Positions 32,088-43,400 of a DNA stretch of 64,000 bases are shown here, in pieces. Every line of letters begins with the position of its first letter. The stretch's first letter is position 1. The position numbers and the translations under genes are program-made. The stretch is from Saccharina japonica (Eukaryota; Sar; Phaeophyceae; Laminariales; Laminariaceae): assembly GCA_008828725.1 (NCBI GenBank), contig MEHQ01004506.1, forward strand, positions 254,135 through 318,134, given 5' to 3'. The notes under the pieces were generated by a model that ran no database searches, had not been told where the DNA came from, and saw only the letters and a list, made by a program, of their open reading frames with translations.

Positions 32088-32647
32088 CACCATGTTTTTG
32101 CCTTCTGAGGGTGGTTACTTATTAGTTGAGGAGAGTTCTGGCAGCTCTTCATGCAGCCCACTGCTGCTGCTGCCACTGCCCTGGCAGAGGGGGGGGGGGG
32201 GGGGGGGGGGGTTCATTTTCATGCATGGCCGTAGTCGTCTGACCATAGACCCTCGCATCCCTACAATGCCGGGACGGAGCATGTCGGGTTTTCACCGATC
32301 AGGCAGTCATTGCTAGCTAGCACCAAGAGCGAAGCGCCGTGAGGGGCGGGGGGGTCACCCCCCCCCTTGCGTAGTTAATGACGTGAAAATGCCTTCTTGT
32401 AGCGGAGAGCATGCGGTTTACTGTAGTGATACCCACGACTGGAGGAGATCAATCGCGGGGCAAGGTACTGAAACAGTCTTAACGTTGGGGTTCGAGAGGG
32501 AGAGGATTCAGAGGTAGCGCTACGTACACGCGCCCGGGTCCTTGTGCGCCACACGAGGCCAAAGAAACTGCCTCTCTGCATCATCCAAACGGTTGACTGA
32601 CTACTCTCCACCGCCTTTATTAAGCACTGTTCCCACAAGGGCGGCAA
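32088..32647. other. Intergenic with G run
   Basis: A 23-base G run at 32189-32211 and the diverged dispersed repeat at 32225-32345 shared with 16780-16925. No gene. Confidence 0.5.
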
Positions 32648-32945
32648 GACGCGTGCTACGGTACGATGGAGGTAGAGGTATACCGTTTTTTGGCATTTTT
32701 GGTTTCTGAAAGACGGGGGCTCCTTAACCCAAATCGTCGGCCATTTCGTTATTTTTTGTCTTGGAATATGTTTCGTTGTATATATACAGTAGTTTGGCCA
32801 TGTGGGGTTGTGCATCGGTTATGTACGAAGCACTTTTAGGTTCGTCCCAAATCAGTTTATTTTACTTACTATTAGTATAGAGGTCCTCAAGTGGCCACCC
32901 TTATGAGGCAAAACACATGGGGGCACCTCTACCGAAGCATGCGTC
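32648..32945. mobile_element. Family B MITE, diverged
   Basis: Left end GACGCGTGCTACGGTACG, right end CGAAGCATGCGTC; the interior is shortened and altered, but GGGGGCTCCTTAACCCAAAT is retained. Confidence 0.65.
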
Positions 32946-33241
32946 GAAAGAGCTGCGCAGAGGCGGCCACTTGCGTGCCGGCGCTTTACGCCATGCCCGC
33001 CCAGATAGACTGCACTGCGACATAGGGGAGAGGATAATACTCGTCGTGCTACTACCTTAAGGTAGAGGGATGCACCTACTACTTTTTTCTCAGGGACCTT
33101 CCTCGTTTGAGGAGCTGTTTATACTTTTTTGGTAAAGTCACCCATAATAAACTGTCTTTGGGGGGAACAAACGCAAGTAAGTGCACCCCCATCCCCTACT
33201 CTAGGTATATACTTCAGTAAGAAGGTAAAACACACGTAAGT

Positions 33242-33633
33242 GACGCGTGCTATATATACGTATGATAGAGGTATACGTATCTGGTAGCACTTTTTGACTG
33301 ACACCGTTTCTGAACGACCTAGCAAAGGCTCCTTAACCCTTTTCGAACTGCAGTCCCGTTTGGGGGACACATTACTTAGAATTAGAGCGGTTTGTCCCTA
33401 CAACGGGACTGCAGTCCTAAAAGGGTTAACCCAAAACTCGTCGTTTTTTTCATTCTGGAGTGTTGCAATATTGTCTATTGTACTCTTAGGCCACACCGTA
33501 ATGCTCATCGGATGGCACATATAATATGTTATCCTCCCCAAAAAAATAGTTTTTGGGTGAGCTTATAGAGCGCCCCTCAAGTGACCACCCTTATGAGGCA
33601 AATGCATGGTGCGCCTCTACCGTAGCATGCGCC
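33242..33633. mobile_element. Family B MITE with nested TTAA MITE
   Basis: Ends GACGCGTGC and GCATGCGCC, flanked by AAGT on both sides (33238-33241 and 33634-33637), a 4-bp target duplication. A TTAA-flanked element sits in the TCCTTAACCC motif of the family interior. A second copy is at 40566-40957 in the duplicated segment. Confidence 0.8.
33337..33425. mobile_element. TTAA-target MITE, 89 bp
   Basis: Flanked by TTAA (33333-33336 and 33426-33429). Termini are CCCTTTTCGAACTGCAGTCC and GGACTGCAGTTCGAAAAGGG-like, the right one reading CTGCAGTCCTAAAAGGG. Other family B copies read CTCCTTAACCCAAAT at this point, giving the empty site. TTAA duplication is typical of piggyBac-type transposition. 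Copies: 40661-40749 (segmental copy), 60477-60565, 59251-59330 and a decayed one at 59548. Confidence 0.9.
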
Positions 33634-34069
33634 AAGTGGTTGTTCGAACGATGAGTAGTCATGCCTTACAAGGCGTGTGCCTTATTGAGTACGGTTCCTC
33701 AGTTAAGGGAGTATACTACTGTAGTAGTCATGTCAGGAATGTTTACGTTAAAAAAAAACGCTACGCGTACCCCCGTACTATATAGCCGTTGCCATCTAAC
33801 AATCAATGTGTATACAGCATGAGTTTCAACGTTGATCACTCAGAAACGTCCCCTCATCATGAAGAAGAACACCACGCGCGGAGAAAACAAAAAAGAGCCC
33901 CTCTGGTATACACTGTCTACTAGACAAGAGGTAGCGCACGTGTCGGGGCGCAAGATCGATCGACTGTTGTTGTTGTTGTTGTTGTTGCTTCGGTGGGGTG
34001 CAGACACACACATACATACATACATGCTACAGTCGGTAGCGGTGCCCGTGTTGTTGCTTTTTATTGAAC

Positions 34070-34640
34070 GCGTGCTACGATAGAGGCTGGAGCAATCCCA
34101 CGGTAGAGGTACCACTTTTAGGCTCAATATTTTCTGACCGGTTGTGCTCCTCACGTGAGTAACCACCGGATACTGTTATTATTTCACTGATATATTGGTT
34201 GTTGGACCACCGCATTGGAAGGTTTGGTCGGGGTTGCGCGAGCGAATGTTTCCGAAGTCATGTTTCCGGTGAGATGTTGAGCTCCTCATGTGAGGAGTTC
34301 AGACAATTCCGCTCCGCCCCTACCGTGGGATGACTCGGTGCGTAGCAGGTTTTGGCCGAATTTTGTTTGGAATCGCGGGGCTCCTGAACCAACCCCAAAT
34401 CGGCGTAATTTCGTTATTATTATTGTGTTGCAATATTTCCTTTTTTTTTTACTCTAGACCTGGTATCTATTGTTCACCGGGTACTGTACGACGTAGTAGT
34501 AACATTTATTTGTTTTTTCTCTCCAAAATCAGTTTTGGGGTTCAAGTATATAGAGCTCCTCAAGAGACCACTCCCTCGGAAACAAAACATGCATGGTACA
34601 CATACGTACTATGCATCCTCTACCGTAGCATGCGCCTCAT
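34070..34640. mobile_element. Decayed family B MITE remnants
   Basis: ACGCGTGCTACGATAGAGG at 34070, CCTACCGTGGGATGA at 34320, and CCTCTACCGTAGCATGCGCC at 34617-34636 mark at least two diverged copies. Interior words such as GAGCTCCTCATGTGAGGAG and CTCCAAAATCAGTTTTGGGG are palindromic. Present again in copy 2 near 41.4-42.0 kb. Confidence 0.55.
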
Positions 34641-34791
34641 GAGGCTCCTAAAACACCCGGGTGGGGGGCTGTGCTCGCTGGAGGAGAGCTCTGCTGTGCG
34701 TGCTGCACACCTCGCCCAAAACAACTGATAAGTAACCACCCTCAGAAGGCAAAAACAACTGATAAGGAGGAGAAGTTGTTGAATGACAGTG

Positions 34792-36532
34792 AACAACCTT
34801 TTCGTCAAATTGAGTCTCTAGCTTTTGATTGAGTCTCACGTATAATACGAGTACGTTAAATAAGCGTGTTATCATAAAAAATGAAACCCATTGCTTAGTC
34901 CCAACAAGGGAATCGGAGTCACTTTTTTTAACGCATTTCATTCATTATTATTGTTGTTCTTGACAGTCGGAATATCGACTACAACAGGTATCGGTACGAA
35001 CAACGAACAACATAATATGAGCGGTATATTATACGCAAAAGTTACTTGTATCATATTATACGTCTTGTGTTTCCTGTTTTGTATTTCTTTTATTTGCCCT
35101 ATTACGTGCGAGATACGTCGTATCGTATACATACGTAATAATAATGAGTGGTGGTAGGCAGTGCCTATGAGGCAAACATAACGACCTTCGGCGGGATGTC
35201 TCCGGAGTCCACACACACGGCAGCAGCACCGCTGCCTGTTTACGGCACACCTCCTACTGGCTCAAGCTGCGCGCCGCGTCTTGTCTCGTGGAACAAACAA
35301 AATCTATCTGGTAAATGATAACATAGTGCAAAACGCAAATCGGATGGCGAATACCTGGTATCTGTGGTAGTACATACCTACGTACACTTTAGGTATGATA
35401 CTATATATACTGTTGCACTACACTGCACTTCAGTTCATTATTATGGGCTGGTAAATCGTGCCGAGCATGGCGGACAAACGACACGAAGAGACCTTCATGG
35501 TTCTTTTCTTTGTCCTCATCCATAAAACATGTGGCATTAGATAGTACAGTGGGCTATTAAGAAACGTCAAGATGTGGTCGAGGCTGAATTTCTTATTTAG
35601 TTTCTAACGTTTTATGTTTCTCGGCCAATTTGTTTCAATATTCGTGCTAATCTGAGCCTCGTACGAGTATTTTTCCCAAATCAATATTTCTTAAATGCGG
35701 CCGCCCACTTCTACTACTACTGCTACTACTACTACTACTACTACTACTAGTATGTACGATGATACTTCCTTTGTTTCCGTGATTTTCTGCTTGCGGGAGT
35801 GTTATATGAGTTATCAACGTTTGAGCTCTACATTGTCGGCTGGCAAATATGATAATGATACTAATCGCGAGTAGCTTTTTTTTTCAATGCTCGCATTAAT
35901 CGTGAACAGCTGAACCCTTTTAATCGAAACCATAACAGAGTGTTTGTTTCGATAAATCTGATAGACGGGTAATGCGTTGACTGATGAACAACGGGCTGCG
36001 AATGTTCAGAATAATCTGCAGACAAAATAGAATGATGTGAGGATTATATTTTGAAGAATTGAAATGACCTTTTAACTTAGTTTTCAGTGAGCCCAAGGAA
36101 TCTTCCAGCCCTCAATAAGAGCATTACGATTTTTATAATATGAATACAGACTTACACCTGAACAGTAATCCCTCCGGTTAGTCTTTACCATCTTAATCCG
36201 CGTACGTACACTACTGTTTCTAGTGCAGAAGGAATATGGCATACCTCGTACAGCAGACAGTATACGATGATACGCGCGTTAAACCATGTTTCCACGTACG
36301 TGCGTATGATGTTTGCATACAGGTACTATACATACTGCTGTATGTATTCGATGTTCCGACTGTCAAGAACAACAATAATGAATGAAATGCGTTAAAAAAA
36401 GTGTCTCCGATTCCCTTGTTGGGACTAAGCAATGGGGTTTAATTTTTTATGATAACACGCTCATTTGACGTATTCGAATTATACGTGAGACTCAATCAAA
36501 AGCTAGAGACTCAATTTGACGAAAAGGTTGTT
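34792..36532. mobile_element. 1741-bp DNA transposon with ~185-bp TIRs and 4-bp target duplication
   Basis: Left terminus AACAACCTTTTCGTCAAATT, right terminus its complement. The inverted repeats run about 185 bases (34792-34979 and 36348-36532) with small differences, including a GTACGTTAAA/ACGTCAAATG patch. AGTG is duplicated (34788-34791 and 36533-36536), and copy 2 shows the uninterrupted site with one AGTG at 42112-42115. The interior has no transposase; its longest frames start within the TIRs and mirror each other. It contains a CAGT-type MITE (35547-35710) and a CTA microsatellite. The superfamily is uncertain: a 4-bp target would fit, for example, Sola or Academ elements. Confidence 0.95.
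35547..35710. mobile_element. CAGT-terminus MITE nested in the 1741-bp element
   Basis: Starts CAGTGGGCTATTAAGAAACG after TA and ends CAATATTTCTTAAATGCGGCCGCCCACT-like sequence. It resembles the 5526-5702 element in its AAGAAA/TTTCTT arms. Confidence 0.6.
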
Positions 36533-36698
36533 AGTGGTGGTATTCGACGAAGTGTGTCAGCTTTTTCATTCTGAATGAATAATACCCTGCACATACATTG
36601 TCGGAAGGCAAATAATATAATAATAAGTAACCACCCTCAATTTAATAATAAGTAACCACCCTCAGAAGGCAAAAACATGGTGATGCACCTTTACCGCG

Positions 36699-36966
36699 GA
36701 CGCATGCTACGATTGAGGAGCTCCATAACTCATCGAAAAAATGAATTTGGAGGAATATAACAACAAACAGCAGTGCTACCCGATAAACAATCTCGTGACC
36801 GAAGTATAATCTAAAACATATTAAAAAAAATACTAATAATATAATATATATATATATATATATTGCAACACAAGTTTGAACGCACGACGATTATGGGTGA
36901 AGGAGCGCGATCGTTCAGAAAACGTTTTCAGCCAAAAAAAGGTACACCTTTATCGTAGCGAGCGTC
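36699..36966. mobile_element. Family B MITE, diverged
   Basis: Left end GACGCATGCTACGATTGAGG, right end ACCTTTATCGTAGCGAGCGTC-like, with the family interior and an AT dinucleotide run. Repeated at 42278-42545. Confidence 0.7.
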
Positions 36967-37648
36967 TGTGACCATCCTTGTGAGGGAAATTGTGCTCTAC
37001 TACTACTACTACGGTAAACCTGATGAGTATCCCCAAGCCCAAAAACGTACCATCACTGTGAGGGAAACGTTGCGCTACTACTACTACTACGTACGGTAAG
37101 CCCGATGATGAGTGTCCCCATGATCTCTGTGTATCGTATAGGCAGGATAGACTAATGCCACGGTATACCGTGAAGGGGTTGAAGTTAGTGTTCGCCTTCT
37201 GAGGCAATATTTTGTCGCTGGGATCGTCACTGGGACCGGTTGAGCTCTCCCCAAGATATCAACTACCGACTACATACATACATACATACGTATAGTGTGC
37301 TACTTTCGGTAGGATGTTCGTTTTCTTAGGACGAATCGTAGTGTGCGCGTACAGATGTTGGTAGGTAGGGTCACGCGAAACCAACCTCTCGGAAGTCATC
37401 ATCATGTATATATGTTGCGGGTGGTGTGTTGTGAGCCCCTGCTAATAATACTCGTGTGAGGACCTCAAAAAGTAAGGCGCCTCCCCTCTAAGGTGGCATT
37501 GATTGGTGACGCCCGCTGCGGTAGAGCTTTTCTCCATTGTGTTTTCTGAGGGTAATAGGAGGAGCTCTATACCGCTCACCCGAATCTCTGCACAAAGGGA
37601 ACAACACTGAGAACACACTAAGGGTAGTCCAACGATTTTGTTGGTGAA

Positions 37649-37722
37649 CCACTCTGCCCCGAAATATAAGGACCTTTTGTACTAATTATTAGTGTACTAG
37701 TGGTCCTTATATTTGAGTACAT
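37649..37722. mobile_element. Stowaway-like MITE, decayed
   Basis: CCACTCTGCCCCGAAATATAAGG-type left arm and CCTTATATTTGAGTACATAG right arm around a palindromic centre (ACTAATTATTAGTGT). Copy in the second segment at 43228-43301. Confidence 0.6.
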
Positions 37723-37779
37723 AGTAGTAGTTCCATTCCGACGATATTGGATAATTCTCAAGTTGAGGAGTATAGTAAT

Positions 37780-38165
37780 CGTCAGTAATAGTCAGAAATA
37801 GTTGGTGATAACCGGAAAATAGTCAGTGGTATTTATAAGGCATTACGTATTGGGTAGTTCCTCACTTGAGGAGTATACTAATAGTCAGTAATATTAACAA
37901 GACACACGCCTTATCGCGTAGGTCCTCAATTGAGGAGTATACTAATAGTCCGTAATATTAAAAAGGCACACGCCTTATTGGGCAGTTCATAATTGAGGAG
38001 TATACTAATAGTCAATGTACTCCAACGATAAGACATGCCTTATTGGGTAGTTCCTCAACTTAGGAGTCTAGGAATAGTCAGTATAGCCAGTAATGATAGA
38101 CAGTAAATAGTCAGTGAATAGTCAGTAATAGTCAGTAATATAGTCGGCAATAGTCAGTAATATAG
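37780..38165. repeat. TAGTCAGTAATA repeats with ~65-bp hairpin units
   Basis: Four units between 37855 and 38060 each carry a hairpin (as in TCCTCACTTGAGGAG), then TATACTAATAGTCAGTAAT and a GCCTTATTGGGTAGT-like block; one unit also stands alone at 33655-33730. They pass into plain AATAGTCAGT repeats. Repeated in copy 2. Confidence 0.7.
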
Positions 38166-38204
38166 TCAGGCGCAAATAGTTGGGCCAAAACCTTATTAAC
38201 CCTG

Positions 38205-38760
38205 TTATTGCAGCACGCGTCTGTCTGCGGCATGGGCCCGGTTTTGTTCCGCATGCTCCCCTCTGCTTGCTGTTTGCCGGTGCTTGAACGTGCCCGCGAG
38301 GAATTTGAGCCTCGATGGTGCTAACGGCTTTTTACTTGCCTGTGCATGATGTCAGCATCGGCGTGACAGCAGTGACTAATCGGGGGGCTGCATGGTCAGT
38401 TCAGAAGTACGCCAATAGTCAGTAATAGGCGGTAATAGGCGGTATTAGTCGGTAATAGTCGGCGATAGTCGGTGCTAATCAGTAATAGTCGGTAATAGTC
38501 AGTCAGGCATAAATTGTTGCGCCAAAACCTTCGTATCCCTTCTATTGCAGCACGCGTCTGTCCGCAGCAAGGGGGCGCCATGGGCCCGGTTTTGTTCCGC
38601 ATACCCCCCTCTGCTTGCTGCTTGCCGGTGCTTAAACGGGCCCGCGAGGAATGCGAGCCTCGATGGTGCTAACGGCTTTTTGCTTCTACCTGTGCATGAT
38701 GTCAGCATCGGCATCGCAGCACAGTGACTAATCGGGGGGCTGCACTGATGTCAGCATCAT
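38205..38760. repeat. Two ~200-bp direct repeats (CACGCGTCTGTC type)
   Basis: Blocks at 38205-38395 and 38530-38745 share TTGCAGCACGCGTCTGTC, GGGCCCGGTTTTGTTCCGCA, GAGCCTCGATGGTGCTAACG and GTGACTAATCGGGGGGCTGC, separated by AATAGTCGGT repeats. One frame contains WARFCSA, reminiscent of the end of an EsV-1-7 repeat, but the Cys pair and spacing are absent. Repeated in copy 2. Confidence 0.65.
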
Positions 38761-39316
38761 CAACACGACAGTGATTACTTGGGGATGCTAAAAATTAATT
38801 TTTTCCCATGTGTGTGGCGTTCTTCTCATCACGTAAGACCACACCGAACACTGCTGTGGGGAGTCGTGCCCTCTCTCTTGCGAGCGTGATGTATCCTGCT
38901 GACTCTGGTGTGGTGGCGGGCTGAGCCGGGATGGTGTGATTACTAACGGCATTCATGGTGACGGGTGACGGGACAAGAAGGGTACATTCTAGACATATTT
39001 ATAGAGGATATATAAAATACAGAGCAAGAAGAGACGAAGATAAGTAAGTGTATCACGAAGCACCTCCGGATAATATACCGAATGAATGTCTCCGGGGGAA
39101 ACATGCCTGTTGTCTCTACGCATCCCCAAACCGTTACATGTCGTACACCTTGAGTTGTACACGCAACACATACGAGTTGCTCAAGATATAGGAAGTATTG
39201 CTGTCAACCCCAGCAAGACGGTAATCTTGCTGCGTTCAAGAGAGGGGTGTGTCTACGCCGCCAGAATTTGTTTTTCCATTTCGGGGGGGTATCGGCGTTT
39301 TCATCGCGTGCAGGGG
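38761..39316. other. Right part of duplicated segment, nothing recognised
   Basis: No gene or repeat recognised other than the segmental duplication itself. Confidence 0.4.
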
Positions 39317-40496
39317 GNCTTCATTTGGCGCATGGTATGTGCACCAAGTTCCAGGGGTTTAGGACGATGGCGGCCCAGACTTCCACCGCCCAATGAAAAT
39401 CGGTGAAAAAAAATGGGGGGGGGGGGTACTCGTTTGTTGCTTGCCTTAGTCATTTGACCATTGAACACTCATCGTCCCTTTCGAGACGGAGCACCGTTCC
39501 TACTCCTAATAGAGACACCTCCAACAGTTGGGCACTCATTACGTTGCTTCCATATAGCACATAGAAACGTTTTGGTAATTATATCCCCTTCCTGTTTCGC
39601 CGCCTAATAGAGAAGGGAAGGGGTGGGGTAAAGATGGTTGGCGTGATGCCCGCAATAGGTCGATGCATACACAGTGAAAACTGCCGTTGAGATCGCTCAG
39701 GACAGGGGGGGGGTGGGGCGGGGGGGGGACGCGTGCGTGTGTATATGCATGTATGTATGCTGCGGCGTGCGCCAGGCCAACAGTCGGCCAACCATATCAC
39801 CACCAACTCCATGGGGCATGGTGCAAGCAGACCTCGTACATTGAACGGGCGGGAAATGGACACTGAGCTGTCTGTGATAACGAGTGTGAATGTTCCCATG
39901 TATGTATACGTATGGACTCCATTACATACTATACATGCATGCATGCATGTCCCTGTCGGCGTGACCGGGAGGGCAGTTAGACACTGCTTCTTATGAGTAG
40001 CGCGGCGGTGTGGATGCTTGAACGCCTTCTCGATAGGGCAGCTGTGAAATTAGCTAACTAGAATAAGTCGCCGAGTAGCTATTACACTACAGTAGTTACT
40101 ATTAGCTGGGTAGGCATTTCTGTTTAGAGCTTTGTATTTCGCTTCGCTGGCACGTTTGTTTGTGGCTCGGCTCAAAGTGTGCCCCTTTTTGTAATTACCA
40201 CTCTGTCTCGAAATATAAGCACATTTGATACATTAACATTAAAAAAACGGTTCTTATATTTCGGGACAAAGGGGTACTGTAGTACACACTGATGACATAA
40301 TAAGTCAGTTGGTTGGCATGTTCCGCCACACCCAACTAACAACTATTTGATATAGCCGTGAAGTCCAGCCTATTAGTGCTCGAGCTTCCAGGGGCACAGC
40401 GGATGAATCTTCCTCGTCCTTCGATGTTGTCCGGCGAGCCACACCAAAAAGCGCAGGCGCCGGCCTATCCACCGGAGGAGGGGGGGGCGGGGGGGC
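39317..40496. other. Unique spacer between the two segment copies
   Basis: Begins at a single undetermined base (39318). Holds G runs at 39415-39426 and 39703-39728 and CATG/ATGT short repeats. Its last 66 bases (40431-40496, CCGGCGAGCCACACC onward) reappear right after the N gap at 45285. Confidence 0.6.
40198..40274. mobile_element. Stowaway-like TA MITE, 77 bp
   Basis: Flanked by TA. Arms CCACTCTGTCTCGAAATATA and TATATTTCGGGACAAAGGGG pair around an AT-rich loop. Confidence 0.75.
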
Positions 40497-43400
40497 GCAA
40501 GTAAGTGCACCCCCATCCCCTACTCTAGGTATATACTTCAGTAAGAAGGTAAAACACACGTAAGTGACGCGTGCTATATATACGTATGATAGAGGTATAC
40601 GTATCTGGTAGCACTTTTTGACTGACACCGTTTCTGAACGACCTAGCAAAGGCTCCTTAACCCTTTTCGAACTGCAGTCCCGTTTGGGGGACACATTACT
40701 TAGAATTAGAGCGGTTTGTCCCTACAACGGGACTGCAGTCCTAAAAGGGTTAACCCAAAACTCGTCGTTTTTTTCATTCTGGAGTGTTGCAATATTGTCT
40801 ATTGTACTCTTAGGCCACACCGTAATGCTCATCGGATGGCACATATAATATGTTATCCTCCCCAAAAAAATAGTTTTTGGGTGAGCTTATAGAGCGCCCC
40901 TCAAGTGACCACCCTTATGAGGCAAATGCATGGTGCGCCTCTACCGTAGCATGCGCCAAGTGGTTGTTCGAACGATGAGTAGTCATGCCTTACAAGGCGT
41001 GTGCCTTATTGAGTACGGTTCCTCAGTTAAGGGAGTATACTACTGTAGTAGTCATGTCAGGAATGTTTACGTTAAAAAAAAACGCTACGCGTACCCCCGT
41101 ACTATATAGCCGTTGCCATCTAACAATCAATGTGTATACAGCATGAGTTTCAACGTTGATCACTCAGAAACGTCCCCTCATCATGAAGAAGAACACCACG
41201 CGCGGAGAAAACAAAAAAGAGCCCCTCTGGTATACACTGTCTACTAGACAAGAGGTAGCGCACGTGTCGGGGCGCAAGATCGATCGACTGTTGTTGTTGT
41301 TGTTGTTGTTGCTTCGGTGGGGTGCAGACACACACATACATACATACATGCTACAGTCGGTAGCGGTGCCCGTGTTGTTGCTTTTTATTGAACGCGTGCT
41401 ACGATAGAGGCTGGAGCAATCCCACGGTAGAGGTACCACTTTTAGGCTCAATATTTTCTGACCGGTTGTGCTCCTCACGTGAGTAACCACCGGATACTGT
41501 TATTATTTCACTGATATATTGGTTGTTGGACCACCGCATTGGAAGGTTTGGTCGGGGTTGCGCGAGCGAATGTTTCCGAAGTCATGTTTCCGGTGAGATG
41601 TTGAGCTCCTCATGTGAGGAGTTCAGACAATTCCGCTCCGCCCCTACCGTGGGATGACTCGGTGCGTAGCAGGTTTTGGCCGAATTTTGTTTGGAATCGC
41701 GGGGCTCCTGAACCAACCCCAAATCGGCGTAATTTCGTTATTATTATTGTGTTGCAATATTTCCTTTTTTTTTTACTCTAGACCTGGTATCTATTGTTCA
41801 CCGGGTACTGTACGACGTAGTAGTAACATTTATTTGTTTTTTCTCTCCAAAATCAGTTTTGGGGTTCAAGTATATAGAGCTCCTCAAGAGACCACTCCCT
41901 CGGAAACAAAACATGCATGGTACACATACGTACTATGCATCCTCTACCGTAGCATGCGCCTCATGAGGCTCCTAAAACACCCGGGTGGGGGGCTGTGCTC
42001 GCTGGAGGAGAGCTCTGCTGTGCGTGCTGCACACCTCGCCCAAAACAACTGATAAGTAACCACCCTCAGAAGGCAAAAACAACTGATAAGGAGGAGAAGT
42101 TGTTGAATGACAGTGGTGGTATTCGACGAAGTGTGTCAGCTTTTTCATTCTGAATGAATAATACCCTGCACATACATTGTCGGAAGGCAAATAATATAAT
42201 AATAAGTAACCACCCTCAATTTAATAATAAGTAACCACCCTCAGAAGGCAAAAACATGGTGATGCACCTTTACCGCGGACGCATGCTACGATTGAGGAGC
42301 TCCATAACTCATCGAAAAAATGAATTTGGAGGAATATAACAACAAACAGCAGTGCTACCCGATAAACAATCTCGTGACCGAAGTATAATCTAAAACATAT
42401 TAAAAAAAATACTAATAATATAATATATATATATATATATATTGCAACACAAGATTGAACGCACGACGATTATGGGTGAAGGAGCGCGATCGTTCAGAAA
42501 ACGTTTTCAGCCAAAAAAAGGTACACCTTTATCGTAGCGAGCGTCTGTGACCATCCTTGTGAGGGAAATTGTGCTCTACTACTACTACTACGGTAAACCT
42601 GATGAGTATCCCCAAGCCCAAAAACGTACCATCACTGTGAGGGAAACGTTGCGCTACTACTACTACTACGTACGGTAAGCCCGATGATGAGTGTCCCCAT
42701 GATCTCTGTGTATCGTATAGGCAGGATAGACTAATGCCACGGTATACCGTGAAGGGGTTGAAGTTAGTGTTCGCCTTCTGAGGCAATATTTTGTCGCTGG
42801 GATCGTCACTGGGACCGGTTGAGCTCTCCCCAAGATATCAACTACCGACTACATACATACATACATACGTATAGTGTGCTACTTTCGGTAGGATGTTCGT
42901 TTTCTTAGGACGAATCGTAGTGTGCGCGTACAGATGTTGGTAGGTAGGGTCACGCGAAACCAACCTCTCGGAAGTCATCATCATGTATATATGTTGCGGG
43001 TGGTGTGTTGTGAGCCCCTGCTAATAATACTCGTGTGAGGACCTCAAAAAGTAAGGCGCCTCCCCTCTAAGGTGGCATTGATTGGTGACGCCCGCTGCGG
43101 TAGAGCTTTTCTCCATTGTGTTTTCTGAGGGTAATAGGAGGAGCTCTATACCGCTCACCCGAATCTCTGCACAAAGGGAACAACACTGAGAACACACTAA
43201 GGGTAGTCCAACGATTTTGTTGGTGAACCACTCTGCCCCGAAATATAAGGACCTTTTGTACTAATTATTAGTGTACTAGTGGTCCTTATATTTGAGTACA
43301 TAGTAGTAGTTCCATTCCGACGATATTGGATAATTCTCAAGTTGAGGAGTATAGTAATCGTCAGTAATAGTCAGAAATAGTTGGTGATAACCGGAAAATA

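Larger units (their letters stand above)
33173..39316. repeat. Duplicated segment, copy 1 (with 1741-bp insertion)
   Basis: Matches 40497-44894 nearly base for base: offset 7324 up to 34791 and 5579 from 36533 on. Apart from the 1741-bp element and its target duplication I see two single-base differences (36875 T versus A; 38795 T versus A). The copy ends at the single N at 39318, at the same internal point where copy 2 meets its N gap. No protein-coding gene is recognised in either copy. Confidence 0.95.

Noticed and set aside
38540-38727. EsV-1-7 exon remnant (WARFCSA in frame after a CAG acceptor-like site)
   Set aside because: Only the ARFCSA part matches. The Cys pair and the 15-residue spacing are missing, and the sequence is part of a local direct repeat.
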